This document shows positions 18,057-26,564 of a DNA stretch of 64,000 nt, piece after piece. The DNA lies in the NCBI GenBank assembly GCA_020632875.1, contig JACKET010000012.1, forward strand, positions 76,001 to 140,000. The letters run 5' to 3'. Every line of letters starts with the position of its first letter. Position 1 is the first letter of the stretch. Source of the stretch: Alphaproteobacteria bacterium (lineage in GTDB: Bacteria > Myxococcota_A > UBA796 > GCA-2862545). Under the pieces are notes generated by a model. It did no database searches. It saw nothing but the letters and a program-made list of their open reading frames with translations, and was not told the DNA's origin. A program made the position numbers and the translations under genes.

Positions 18057-19655
18057 TCACGTGATGAGGGCCCCGGTGTCGTCGTCGAGATCGAGCAGCT
18101 CCACGTCCTCCTCGTCGGTCCACGCGAGCTGGGAGAGCAGCGTCGAATCGGGATTCCCGTGGTCTTCGGCGATCTGGCGGAGGGCGTCGCGCACCGCGAG
18201 CGCGCTCTGGAAGCGCATCTCGGGATCGCGGTTGAGCGCGCGGAGGAAGAAGGCGTCCCACGTCGCCGCGACATCCTTCCGCAGCGAGCTCGGCATCGGG
18301 ATGTCGTCGTTGATCACGGCGAGCATGGTGGCGGCCTCTTCGCGGCGGCGGAACAGGCGGGTGTTGCAGAGCAGCTCCCACAGCACGACGGAGAGCGACC
18401 AGAGGTCGGAGCGCTCGTCGACCACGTGATCCTCGAGCTGCTCGGGCGCGAGGTACGAGGGCTTCCCGACGAGGTTGCGGGTGTGGACCATCTTCGCGTC
18501 CTTCAGCGCCCGGGCCACGCCGAAGTCGAGGATCTTCACGAGCCCGCTGCGGTCGATGAGGATGTTCGCGGGCGACAGGTCGCGGTGCACCACGCGCAGG
18601 GGCTTGCCGTCGCTGTCGCGCGCGATGCGGTGGGCGAAGTGCAGGCCCTCCGCCACGTCTGCGCCGATGAGGGCGACGAGGCCGGCGTCGAGCGGCTGCC
18701 CGGAGCGGCGGTGCCGGTCGAGCACGTCGCGCAGCGTGGGCCCGTCCACGAACTCCATCGCGAAGAAGTAGGTGTGCTCGACGGTCCCGAAGTCGAGCGC
18801 GCTCACGAGGTTCGGGTGCGCGAGCCGCGCCGAGATCTCGGCCTCTTCGCGGAAGCGCTCCACGAAGCCCCGGTCGGCCGCGAGGTGCGGGTGGATGACC
18901 TTGATGGCGACCTTGCGCTCGAACCCGCCCTCCGGGCAGTAGAGCGCCTCGTGCACCACCCCCATGCCGCCCGACGCGATCTCGCGCAGCAGGCGGTACT
19001 TCCCGAAGAGCTCCTGGGCGCGGAGGTCGGCGTTGGCGCGCCCGATGATGCGCTTCAGCCCGTAGACGGCCATCGAGCCCGCGGCGCCCGTGATGATGAG
19101 CGAGCCGGTGCGCACGAGCTGCACGTCCACGCGGTGGAGCAGCACACCGTCGCCCTCGACCGCGTCGTGGATCGCGAACCAGTACACGAGCCAGAACTCG
19201 GCGGCCGCGATGACGCCCATCACGAGCGGCACGGCGGGCTGCAGGCGCAGGATCGACGCGGCGATGAACAGGCAGAACAGCTGCGGCGGCACCCAGCTGC
19301 CGAGCGCGTAGCCGGGCCCCTCCACCTCGGTCATGACGAGCAGCGCGAGGCCCGGCAGCGCGATCTCCATCACCGGCATCGCGTAGCGCAGCGGGGTGAC
19401 GAACATCCCGCGCACGAGCAGCGCGTGCGCGGCGGTCGCCGAGGCGAACACGCCGACGCACAGCAGGCCGAGGGGCAGGCCGAGCGCGGGGCGCACCGTC
19501 GAGAACCAGATCGAGATGAGGATCGCCATCGCCGCCACGCCCTGGTCGGCGCGCGCGAGCACGATCTCGAGGTCTGCGACGCTGCTCTCCAGAGCCGACC
19601 AGAGCCCGGTGTGCATCGTGCGAATCGTGGTTCGGGGCGGAATCGTCTCCGACAT
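18057..19655 (-). CDS. Ser/Thr kinase with N-terminal multi-span membrane domain
   Basis: A 532-residue protein with the reverse order of the other kinases here: five or six membrane spans in residues about 30-195, then the kinase domain from about 215 to 475. The domain shows IASGGMGVV, ATP lysine in VAIKV, HRDLSPAN (Ser where Lys is usual, a common myxobacterial variant) and LDFGVAR. An acidic tail follows (EEDVELLDLDDD). The multi-span region may sense the membrane or a small ligand. ATG 19655 was chosen over GTG 19679. It is the first gene of the kinase-ligase-kinase run, 96 bp before the ligase. Confidence 0.9.
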   Translation of the reverse strand: MSETIPPRTTIRTMHTGLWSALESSVADLEIVLARADQGVAAMAILISIWFSTVRPALGLPLGLLCVGVFASATAAHALLVRGMFVTPLRYAMPVMEIALPGLALLVMTEVEGPGYALGSWVPPQLFCLFIAASILRLQPAVPLVMGVIAAAEFWLVYWFAIHDAVEGDGVLLHRVDVQLVRTGSLIITGAAGSMAVYGLKRIIGRANADLRAQELFGKYRLLREIASGGMGVVHEALYCPEGGFERKVAIKVIHPHLAADRGFVERFREEAEISARLAHPNLVSALDFGTVEHTYFFAMEFVDGPTLRDVLDRHRRSGQPLDAGLVALIGADVAEGLHFAHRIARDSDGKPLRVVHRDLSPANILIDRSGLVKILDFGVARALKDAKMVHTRNLVGKPSYLAPEQLEDHVVDERSDLWSLSVVLWELLCNTRLFRRREEAATMLAVINDDIPMPSSLRKDVAATWDAFFLRALNRDPEMRFQSALAVRDALRQIAEDHGNPDSTLLSQLAWTDEEDVELLDLDDDTGALIT

Positions 19656-19695
19656 CCCGGGTAGCGTAGCCCATGGCACGGCATAGACGTTGTCG

Positions 19696-20526
19696 ATGAC
19701 GCCCTACCGGATGCTCGTGGTCGATCTCGACGGTACCGCCCTCCGGGGGCCGAACGCGCTCGCTCCCGAAGACGTCGAAGCCGCCCGGGCCCTCAAGGAG
19801 CGCGGCGTGCACGTCACGATCGCGACCGGCCGACTGTACGGCGGCACCCGCTGGGTGGCCGACGCGCTGGGCGTCGAGGGCAGCGTCGCGGTGATGAACG
19901 GGTCCGAGCGGGTGAGCCTGGCCGACGACGCGCGCACGTTCAGCGACGTGCTCACGCCGATGCAGCGGGCCGTGGTGCGCGACGTGCTCGTCGAGCACGG
20001 GCTGTCGCCGTTCCTGTTCCGGTCGGGGGGCATCCACCACGACCACGCCGACGCGCGCCACGCGCCGTACCTCGGGATCTGGACGCCCGAGCTCACGGCG
20101 CACGACCGCCTCGTCGATCACCCCGTGTGGCACGAGGCTCCCGACGCGCTGGCCATCGGGGCGGCCGGCCGGCGCGCCGCGGTCGAGGCCGCGCACGACG
20201 CGCTCGCGAAGCTCTCGAAGGGCCCGCTCGGCATGGTCCAGTTCGACACGTACGACGGTGAGCGCTTCCTGAAGCTCCGCAACCACTCCACCGACAAGGG
20301 CACCGCCCTCGCGGCCCTCGCGGCCGAGCGGGGCCTGCGTCCCGAAGAGGTCGTGGCGGTGGGGGACTGGTGGAACGACGTGCCGATGCTGACGGTCGCG
20401 GGTCGCAGCTACGCGATGGCCGACTCCGTCGACGAGGTGATCGCGGCGGCCGACGAGCGGCTCGACGCGAAGCGCGGGCACGGCGGCGCGATCGCCGAGA
20501 TCGCGCACAAGGCGTTCGGAGTCTGA
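19696..20526 (+). CDS. HAD-superfamily Cof-type phosphatase
   Basis: A 276-residue Cof/SupH-type HAD hydrolase. Motif I is VVDLDGTAL (nucleophile Asp and acid/base Asp), motif II Thr is in VTIATGR, the motif III Lys is in NHSTDKGTAL, and motif IV is VAVGDWWNDVPML. These enzymes dephosphorylate small phosphorylated metabolites such as sugar phosphates or flavin intermediates. ATG 19696 puts the nucleophile Asp near residue 10, as usual. No Shine-Dalgarno sequence is visible; only 40 bp separate it from the divergent kinase, so a leaderless transcript is possible. Confidence 0.9.
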   Translation: MTPYRMLVVDLDGTALRGPNALAPEDVEAARALKERGVHVTIATGRLYGGTRWVADALGVEGSVAVMNGSERVSLADDARTFSDVLTPMQRAVVRDVLVEHGLSPFLFRSGGIHHDHADARHAPYLGIWTPELTAHDRLVDHPVWHEAPDALAIGAAGRRAAVEAAHDALAKLSKGPLGMVQFDTYDGERFLKLRNHSTDKGTALAALAAERGLRPEEVVAVGDWWNDVPMLTVAGRSYAMADSVDEVIAAADERLDAKRGHGGAIAEIAHKAFGV

Positions 20527-20527
20527 G

Positions 20528-21049
20528 ATGCTGGCTCTCCTGATCCTGGCCTGCGGTTCGCAGCCGACTCCGCCTCCCGCTCCGGCTCCGGAGGAGGTGG
20601 AGGTCGTCCCCCCGACCTGCGTCGATGTCGACGCGCACGCCGATGCGCAGCTGCGGGCGGCGGCAGACGCGCTCCCCGAGGACGAACGACGCGAATCCGC
20701 CACCACACCGGGCGAGATCGCAGACATCGACGGCGATGGGCAGCCCGAGCCCACCCGCATCGTGAACGTCTCGGGCAGCAACTTCGAAGCGACGCACCAC
20801 GTCTACCTGTCGAACCGCGGCTGCGCGCTGTACGCGGGCGCCGTGTCGGCGAGCCCCGACCCGGCCTACCTCACCGTGCAGGACGGCGGGGTCCTCGCGT
20901 TCCTCAAGGGCGGATGCGCCGGAACGGAGGGCGTGCTGGTGCGCCATGCGCTCGAAGATGGCGTGCTCGCCACGACGGGTCGCCACATGTGCGCATGCGT
21001 GGAGGAGGGCGCGCCCGCGCAGGAGGAGCGACACCCCCTCTGCCCCTGA
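20528..21049 (+). CDS. Small lipoprotein, unknown function
   Basis: A 173-residue predicted lipoprotein (MLALLILAC). A Pro-rich linker follows, then a segment with an FG-GAP-like or calcium-loop-like string, DIDGDGQPEPTRIVN, and six further Cys that may form disulphides. It starts one base after the stop of the HAD gene, so the two are cotranscribed. I do not recognise a family. Confidence 0.7.
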   Translation: MLALLILACGSQPTPPPAPAPEEVEVVPPTCVDVDAHADAQLRAAADALPEDERRESATTPGEIADIDGDGQPEPTRIVNVSGSNFEATHHVYLSNRGCALYAGAVSASPDPAYLTVQDGGVLAFLKGGCAGTEGVLVRHALEDGVLATTGRHMCACVEEGAPAQEERHPLCP

Positions 21050-21091
21050 CCGCGGGCTCCGGGGCTTCCCCGCGCGCGTTCGGGGAGTATC

Positions 21092-21107
21092 GTTCCCACG
21101 TGGGAAC
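21092..21107. promoter_or_regulatory. 16-bp perfect palindrome over a start codon
   Basis: GTTCCCACGTGGGAAC is a perfect inverted repeat that covers the GTG start (21100) of the coiled-coil gene, following GGGGAG at 21082-21087. It could be an operator for autoregulation, or an RNA hairpin that hides the start codon. Confidence 0.45.
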
Positions 21108-21930
21108 ACCGAGCCACCAGGACGACGAAGAGCTCCTGGCCATCGAGGCGCGAATCGCTGAGCTGGCGCGCACCCGTGCGGAGCACCTCCGTGAGGCGGA
21201 GGCCCTGTCGAAGGGCATGAAGGGGTTCATGGCCGCCTGGCGCGGCGATCAGGATCAGCGCATCGACGACGCGATCGCGACCGCCAAGCTCTGCAAGATC
21301 GAGATCGATCGCCTGCGCGAAGAGCACGAGCGGCGCCTCGCCAAGCTCGATCCCGATCGGGCCGAAGAGGTCGCGATGCTCGAGGAGCGGAAGGTCATCC
21401 TCGAGCAGGCCGCGACGGTCCGGAAGATGGGCGGGAGCTCGGCCCGGACGCTGTCCCAGCTCGACGACCAGCGGAAGAAGCGCCTCGATCGCATCGAGCA
21501 CCTCGAGCACGTGATGTTCGTGGGCGATCACGCCGAGAAGGCGCTCTCGGAGTACCGGCGTCGGTTGAGCGACGAGGCCGGTCAGCTCGAGGCCGACGCG
21601 ATGACCGCGCGCATCGGCACGCTCGCGAGCACGCAGACCGCCGGGGCCGAGGCCCAGGAGTCGCTCGTGCACTTCCTCGAGCGCGTGGAGGGCGGTGCCG
21701 ACGTGCACATCCGAATCCGTCCCAACGGGAGCGGCACGCGCGCCGAAGAGATCGCGGCGTGCATCCAGAACCTCGACGAGGTGCGGGCCCTGATGCGCAC
21801 GACGCGGGATGCGCTGGATGCCGCGCGGCTCGACCTGCGCCCGATCGAGACGGCCTACCGGAACTTCCTGACGCACACGACGGCCAGCTCGGCGCCCGAA
21901 CGCACGCACGGCCCGCCGAAGAAGGGCTGA
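21100..21930 (+). CDS. Coiled-coil protein, unknown function
   Basis: A 276-residue, strongly charged protein with long heptad-like stretches (LLAIEARIAELARTRAEHLR; IDRLREEHERRLAKL; AVALDARLDLRPIE-like C-terminal helices) and no signal peptide or span. The only start that does not add improbable sequence is GTG 21100, inside a 16-bp palindrome. The end of the gene overlaps or abuts the following TIGR02996-type gene. No family was recognised; a structural or scaffold role in the cytoplasm is a guess. Confidence 0.65.
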   Translation: MGTPSHQDDEELLAIEARIAELARTRAEHLREAEALSKGMKGFMAAWRGDQDQRIDDAIATAKLCKIEIDRLREEHERRLAKLDPDRAEEVAMLEERKVILEQAATVRKMGGSSARTLSQLDDQRKKRLDRIEHLEHVMFVGDHAEKALSEYRRRLSDEAGQLEADAMTARIGTLASTQTAGAEAQESLVHFLERVEGGADVHIRIRPNGSGTRAEEIAACIQNLDEVRALMRTTRDALDAARLDLRPIETAYRNFLTHTTASSAPERTHGPPKKG

Positions 21931-21989
21931 ACCTGGGCTGGCTCGACCGCCTGCTCGGGCGTGGGCCATGGGGCGCTCCGCTGCGCGAG

Positions 21990-22886
21990 GTGCCCCGGGA
22001 TGCCGCGCTGGAGCGGCGGATCCGCGAGGACCCCGACGATCCCAGGGCGCTCGCGGTGTACGGCGACTTCCTCGCCGAGCGGGGCGACCCCCGCGGAGAC
22101 GTGTTGCTGGCGTGGCTCGCCGCCCCTGCGCTGCACGACCGGATCGATGCGTGGGTACAGCGCCACCAGCGCGTGCTGGCGCCATCCATCGCGGCGACGG
22201 GGTGGGCGCGGTGCACGTGGCGCGGGCCGCTGGTCGACGGGTGGACGGCGTACCGTCGGATGGACGTGGACGCGGTGCTGGGGAGCCCGGAGTCGGTCGC
22301 GCTGCGGCGGGTGTCCCTGCCCACGCTCGGCGATGCGGAGGACGTGCTCCAGGCGCTCGGACGCCGGCTGCTGCCGAGCGCGTTGCGCGAGGTGGATCTG
22401 TCGTGGGCCACGCCGCTGCCTTCGCTGGGTGCCGTGTCGCGCCTCGGCGGCGTGCGGAGCGTCCGGCTGCACGGGGGATTTCGCGAGGCGGGGGCGCTCG
22501 TCCTGCCCGAGACCGAAGCGCTCGCCCTGACGGTCTACGGCGACTGGGCTTCGCTGGAGGGGCTGGACGCGCCGCGGCTGCGGCGGCTCCGGCTGTTGGA
22601 TTCGGGGAATCCGGTGTTGGCGTCGCTGTGTCCGCCGGGTCTGGAGGTGCTGGAGATCGAGAATCCCGGCGAGGACCTGATCGACGCCCTCGCGGAGGCT
22701 CCGGTGGCCGCGGGGCTCCGGGAGCTGCGGCTGGTGGGCACGGTGCCGTCGAATGTCGGGCACCGGGTCGCAGCGCTCCGGCCGGGGTTTCCGCGGGTCG
22801 AGCGGCTCGTCGTGGGCGGCGGGCTCACCGCGGAGGTCGAGGGGGCGCTGCGGTCCGCGTGGGGCGAAGGGTTCGCATCTGGCTGA
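21990..22886 (+). CDS. TIGR02996-type protein with leucine-rich-like repeats
   Basis: About 298 residues. The N-terminal DDPRALAVYGDFLAERGDPRGD matches the short TIGR02996 domain found in proteins of Gemmata and myxobacteria. The remainder has irregular leucine-rich segments (LREVDLSWATPLPSLGAV; LRRLRLLDSG; LEVLEIENPG) that suggest an LRR-like fold for protein binding. The start is uncertain: GTG 21990 is the first standard codon in the conserved part, but the frame is open through the end of the upstream gene and a CTG at 21927 would overlap its TGA. The function is unknown. Confidence 0.68.
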   Translation: MPRDAALERRIREDPDDPRALAVYGDFLAERGDPRGDVLLAWLAAPALHDRIDAWVQRHQRVLAPSIAATGWARCTWRGPLVDGWTAYRRMDVDAVLGSPESVALRRVSLPTLGDAEDVLQALGRRLLPSALREVDLSWATPLPSLGAVSRLGGVRSVRLHGGFREAGALVLPETEALALTVYGDWASLEGLDAPRLRRLRLLDSGNPVLASLCPPGLEVLEIENPGEDLIDALAEAPVAAGLRELRLVGTVPSNVGHRVAALRPGFPRVERLVVGGGLTAEVEGALRSAWGEGFASG

Positions 22887-22964
22887 AGAACCCGAAGGCC
22901 GTCAAATGCGGGTCGTGCCCGCCGGCGTGACGGGCCGGTCGCGGCCGGAGTGGGCCCCGTGGAG

Positions 22965-23155
22965 GCACGGACGCAAGCGTCCGCGCCCGCAGAAGACGCA
23001 GAAGGCGCAGAAGACGCAGAGGATTGGATGATGACGCCGTCGTGGTGGGGACGCTCTGGTTCGGACAGCGCCCGCGTCCGTCTCTTCCTTCTTCTGCGTT
23101 CTTCCGCGGCTTCTGCGTCTTCTGCGTCGGTGCGGGCGCTTGCGCCCGTGCCGAT
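22965..23155. repeat. Imperfect inverted repeat built on GACGCAGAA motifs
   Basis: This fills most of the 326-bp gap between convergent genes 22886 and 23213. The left arm (about 22965-23020) carries GACGCAAGCGTCC and then AGAAGACGCAGAAGGCGCAG; the right arm (about 23088-23152) is its approximate reverse complement. The middle is about 65 bp. No gene was seen. The same GACGCAGA core forms the arms of the element at 36511-36833. Confidence 0.7.
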
Positions 23156-23212
23156 TGCGGGAGCACGAGAACGCCGACGCTACCCATGGCGTTCGGCGGT
23201 GAGCTCCGCGGC

Positions 23213-26200
23213 CTACTTGATCATCCCCGTGTACGTGAGCTCGCCGTCGGAGAGCCAGAAGAACGACTCCTCCATGCCGGGGCGGTAGCCGAGCTCTTCG
23301 CTGCGGCCCCCGAGCGAGCGCCAGCGCTTGCGGGCCTCGTCGTGGCGGCCCATCAGCGTGTGCCGGCGGGCATCCATCTCGAGCGCGCCGAGGTACGTCT
23401 CGGTGTTGAGCGTGTTCGCGGCGTCGATCTGGACCTGCGCCCAGGTGTCGTCGTCGACGTCGGAGAGCACGCCGCACAGGAGCCGCCCGTAGATCTCGAG
23501 CTCGGCGAAGCCCTTCTCGTTCGCGGTCTTCAGCGCCTTGGCGGCCTCTTCGAGCGCCAGATCGTCGTAGCCGCCGCTGATCGAGGCCCGCGCGCGCTCG
23601 AGCTGCCACAGCGCCCGGCCGTACGGGTCGTTGTCGGGGCCCTCGACCTGGAGCGCGCGGTCGACGTCGCTCTGCTGGCGCCACCAGCGCACGAGCGTCG
23701 CGGGGACCTCGGGGTCGGCGTTCGGCATCGACGCCAGCGCCGACATCGCGACCTGCGCTTCGGCCGTGTTCGCCTGGAGCGCCGCGAGCAGCAGGGCCAC
23801 GCGCATCGCGGAGGGGAGGAGGTGCGAGAGGTTCAGCGCGCGGATCTGGTGGATGGTCTGGTCGAGCAGGTGGCGCCCACCGGCCGTCTCGCCGCGCTCG
23901 GCGAGCAGCGTGGCGAGCGCGAGCCCGCTCTCCGCGGCGAGGTACACGTCTCCCGTCGCCTCGCTCGCGTCGCGCGCGTTGCGGGTGTACGCCTCGGCCT
24001 GGCGCCGCGGACCGAGCTTGCGGAGCACCGTGCCCAGCCGGCTCGCCGCGTACGCGACCCCGCGCTGGTACCCGATGGACTCGGAGCGCTTGATGGTCGA
24101 GGTCGCGAGGCGGGCCGTGGCCTGGAGGTTGCCGGACGCGTAGGCGATCTCGGTCTTCCACCGGAGCGCGCGCACGATGTCGAGCGGGTCGCGGTCTTTC
24201 ACCATCTGCTCGACGCGCTTGAGCTCGCGGAGCGCATCGCGGACCTGGCCGAGGATGATGCGGCACTGGATGGCGACGAGCAGGGCGCGCACCTGGATGT
24301 CGTCGTTCGCGTCGGGGGCGGAGGCCACGCGCAGGCTGGCGACCAGCGCGGGCCGCGCCTGGCCCTCGCGCAGGGCGTACTCGGCGCGGAGGATGCGGGC
24401 GAGCAGCCGCTCCTGCTCGCTCTCGGCGAGGTGCTCGCAGAACTCGACGAGCGACGAACGCACGGCGACGTCGGTGCGCAGCGCCACGCGGCCCTGCACG
24501 AACGAGACCTCGAACCGCGAGTGCCCGCCCTTCGGGCTGGTGACCGGCAGGGTGTCGAGGAGGAGCAGCAGGCGGCGCGCCTGGGCGTAGTGCCCGTGCC
24601 GCTCGGACTGGATGGCGGCTTCGGCGGCCGGGTTCCACGCCTTGGCGGCCTCGCCCGCGAGCAGCCACATCGCCGCGAGCACCTGGGCCTGCTTCTTGTC
24701 GGTCATCCGGTGCTCGAGCGCGGTGGCGATCTGCCGCGCGGAGCCGGTGAGCGAGCCCATCCGCACCCGGGCGAGCTCCCGTGCGGTCTGCCCGTCGAGT
24801 GTGATGGCGTTGCCCTTCACCGTGACCCAGGGGCTCTCGGTGACGTCTTCGCCGACGAGCTGCTGGACCACGTCGAGCGGCAGGCGCCCGTCGCGGACCG
24901 CGAGCGGCCAGAGGTTCGTGGGCGGCTCGATCCAGGCCTCGCCGCGCCACCGCGCCAGGCGCTGCCACCCGATCTCGCAGGCCTGCTCGGGCGTGTCGGC
25001 TTCGATCTGCGTGCGCGGCGGCGCGTTGGGACACAGCGCCGTGACGAGCTCGGTCGCCGCGGAGGCGGGCAGCTTGGGCACGGGCAGCACCTGGGCGCCG
25101 TGCTGGGTGAGCGCGGCGATGGTGCGCCGCGACAGCGCGGTCTCCCAGCGCTTCTCGTGGAGCACGACCATGCCGAGGGTCTCGCTGGCCTCCTTCGCGA
25201 GGGCGACGAGCGCGCGGGCCGTCAGCGTGTCGACGCGCTCGAGGTCGTGCACGACGATGAGCAGCGGCTGGTGGTCGGCGCAGCGACGGACCACCTGGGT
25301 GATCGAGGCCGCGATCTCGCCGGTGGACGGGGGCTCGTTGCCCTCGCTGACCGCGAGCCCGAGGTGCGGCCACATCCGCCGCAGCATCTCGGCCTCGTCG
25401 CCGATCACGCGGTTCAGCGACGCATCGTCGAGGCTGCGGGTGAGGCGCTCGAGGAACTGCTCGAGCGGCCCTCCGACCTCGTCGACCCGGCAGCGCAGGT
25501 GGATGGGCCAGATGCCCGACATCAGCCCGGTGCGGTGGAGCTGCTCGGCGATGCGTCGCTTGCCCGTGCCGGCGGGGCCCTCCAGCACCCACACGGGCGA
25601 GCGACCGTCACGCCCCAGTGCGGCTTCGAGGGCGGTCCACCACTCGCCGGGGTCGACGAACGGCGGGGTGGGCCACTCCTTCGGGCTCGTCCCGTCGACG
25701 ATGGCCTGGAAGCGCGAGGCGGCCTCGGCGGCGTCGGGGCGGTCGATGGGGTCGACGGCCAGCATGTCCTGGAGGAGCCGCGAGAAGTCGAGCGGGACCT
25801 CCTTGTACTTCACCGCCAGCGGCTCGAGCCGCTCGAGGCAGATGCGCGGGATCCACCCGATGGTGGTGAGGGGCTTCGGGCGCTTCCCGCTGATGCTCTC
25901 CCACAGCATCGTGGCGCTCGCGAACACGTCGATCTTCGCGTCGATCGGCAGGCCCGCGAGCTGCTCGGGCGCCATGTACGGCACGGTGCCGAGGATCTCG
26001 CCGGACTGCGACAGCGTGTCGGTGTTCGCGAAGTACCGGCCGATCCCGAAGTCGAGCACGCACACGTGCCCGTCTTCACCGACGAGGATGTTCGAGGGCT
26101 TCACGTCGCGATGGACGAAGCCGGCCTCGTGCAGCCGCGCCAGGATGGTCATGAGCTCGAGGCCGAGCTCGACGCTGCGCCGCACCCGCTTGCGGATGTC

Positions 26201-26518
26201 GGCCTCTTCGAGGAGGACCAGCAGGAAGGGACGGCCCTTCACGATGTCCATCGAGAACCAGAGGTACTCCTCTTCGATGCCGGCCTCGTGGACGTGCACG
26301 ACGCCCGGCAGACGGAGCAGCCGCATCGACTCGAACTCGCGGAGGAACCGCCGATCCATCGCGTCCTGACCGCGCCGCCGGACCTTGATCGCGAAGTGCC
26401 GGCCCCGCGAGTCCTGACCGACGTACACGCGGGCCTGCGCCCCCTTGCCGAGGGGCTGGAGGATCACATAGGGGCCCACCTTCGTGCCCGGCTGGATCTC
26501 GGCGGCGGTCTCCGACAC
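23213..26518 (-). CDS. Large Ser/Thr kinase fused to AAA-type ATPase and TPR-like solenoid (PknK-like)
   Basis: A 1101-residue protein. The kinase domain at about 14-270 has GKGAQARV, ATP lysine in FAIKV, HRDVKPSN and LDFGIGR. A P-loop ATPase domain follows near residues 300-480: Walker A is GPAGTGKR, with Arg in place of the usual Ser/Thr, and the Walker B-like strand is LLIVVHDLE. From about 600 to the end the sequence is helical repeats like TPRs (AEYALREGQARPALV; LLVAIQCRIILGQVRDAL). No span is present, so it is cytosolic. The layout recalls PknK/MalT-like signalling ATPases. It follows the PP2C fusion gene by 46 bp on the same strand. Confidence 0.9.
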   Translation of the reverse strand: MSETAAEIQPGTKVGPYVILQPLGKGAQARVYVGQDSRGRHFAIKVRRRGQDAMDRRFLREFESMRLLRLPGVVHVHEAGIEEEYLWFSMDIVKGRPFLLVLLEEADIRKRVRRSVELGLELMTILARLHEAGFVHRDVKPSNILVGEDGHVCVLDFGIGRYFANTDTLSQSGEILGTVPYMAPEQLAGLPIDAKIDVFASATMLWESISGKRPKPLTTIGWIPRICLERLEPLAVKYKEVPLDFSRLLQDMLAVDPIDRPDAAEAASRFQAIVDGTSPKEWPTPPFVDPGEWWTALEAALGRDGRSPVWVLEGPAGTGKRRIAEQLHRTGLMSGIWPIHLRCRVDEVGGPLEQFLERLTRSLDDASLNRVIGDEAEMLRRMWPHLGLAVSEGNEPPSTGEIAASITQVVRRCADHQPLLIVVHDLERVDTLTARALVALAKEASETLGMVVLHEKRWETALSRRTIAALTQHGAQVLPVPKLPASAATELVTALCPNAPPRTQIEADTPEQACEIGWQRLARWRGEAWIEPPTNLWPLAVRDGRLPLDVVQQLVGEDVTESPWVTVKGNAITLDGQTARELARVRMGSLTGSARQIATALEHRMTDKKQAQVLAAMWLLAGEAAKAWNPAAEAAIQSERHGHYAQARRLLLLLDTLPVTSPKGGHSRFEVSFVQGRVALRTDVAVRSSLVEFCEHLAESEQERLLARILRAEYALREGQARPALVASLRVASAPDANDDIQVRALLVAIQCRIILGQVRDALRELKRVEQMVKDRDPLDIVRALRWKTEIAYASGNLQATARLATSTIKRSESIGYQRGVAYAASRLGTVLRKLGPRRQAEAYTRNARDASEATGDVYLAAESGLALATLLAERGETAGGRHLLDQTIHQIRALNLSHLLPSAMRVALLLAALQANTAEAQVAMSALASMPNADPEVPATLVRWWRQQSDVDRALQVEGPDNDPYGRALWQLERARASISGGYDDLALEEAAKALKTANEKGFAELEIYGRLLCGVLSDVDDDTWAQVQIDAANTLNTETYLGALEMDARRHTLMGRHDEARKRWRSLGGRSEELGYRPGMEESFFWLSDGELTYTGMIK

Positions 26519-26564
26519 CCTCGCACCCTACCGCAACGGGCGCGCCGGGTCGCCTCCCGCGTGG

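Noticed and set aside
22965..23155. CRISPR array
   Set aside because: Repeats are short, of variable spacing and form one inverted pair; there are no unique spacers of equal length and no cas genes.
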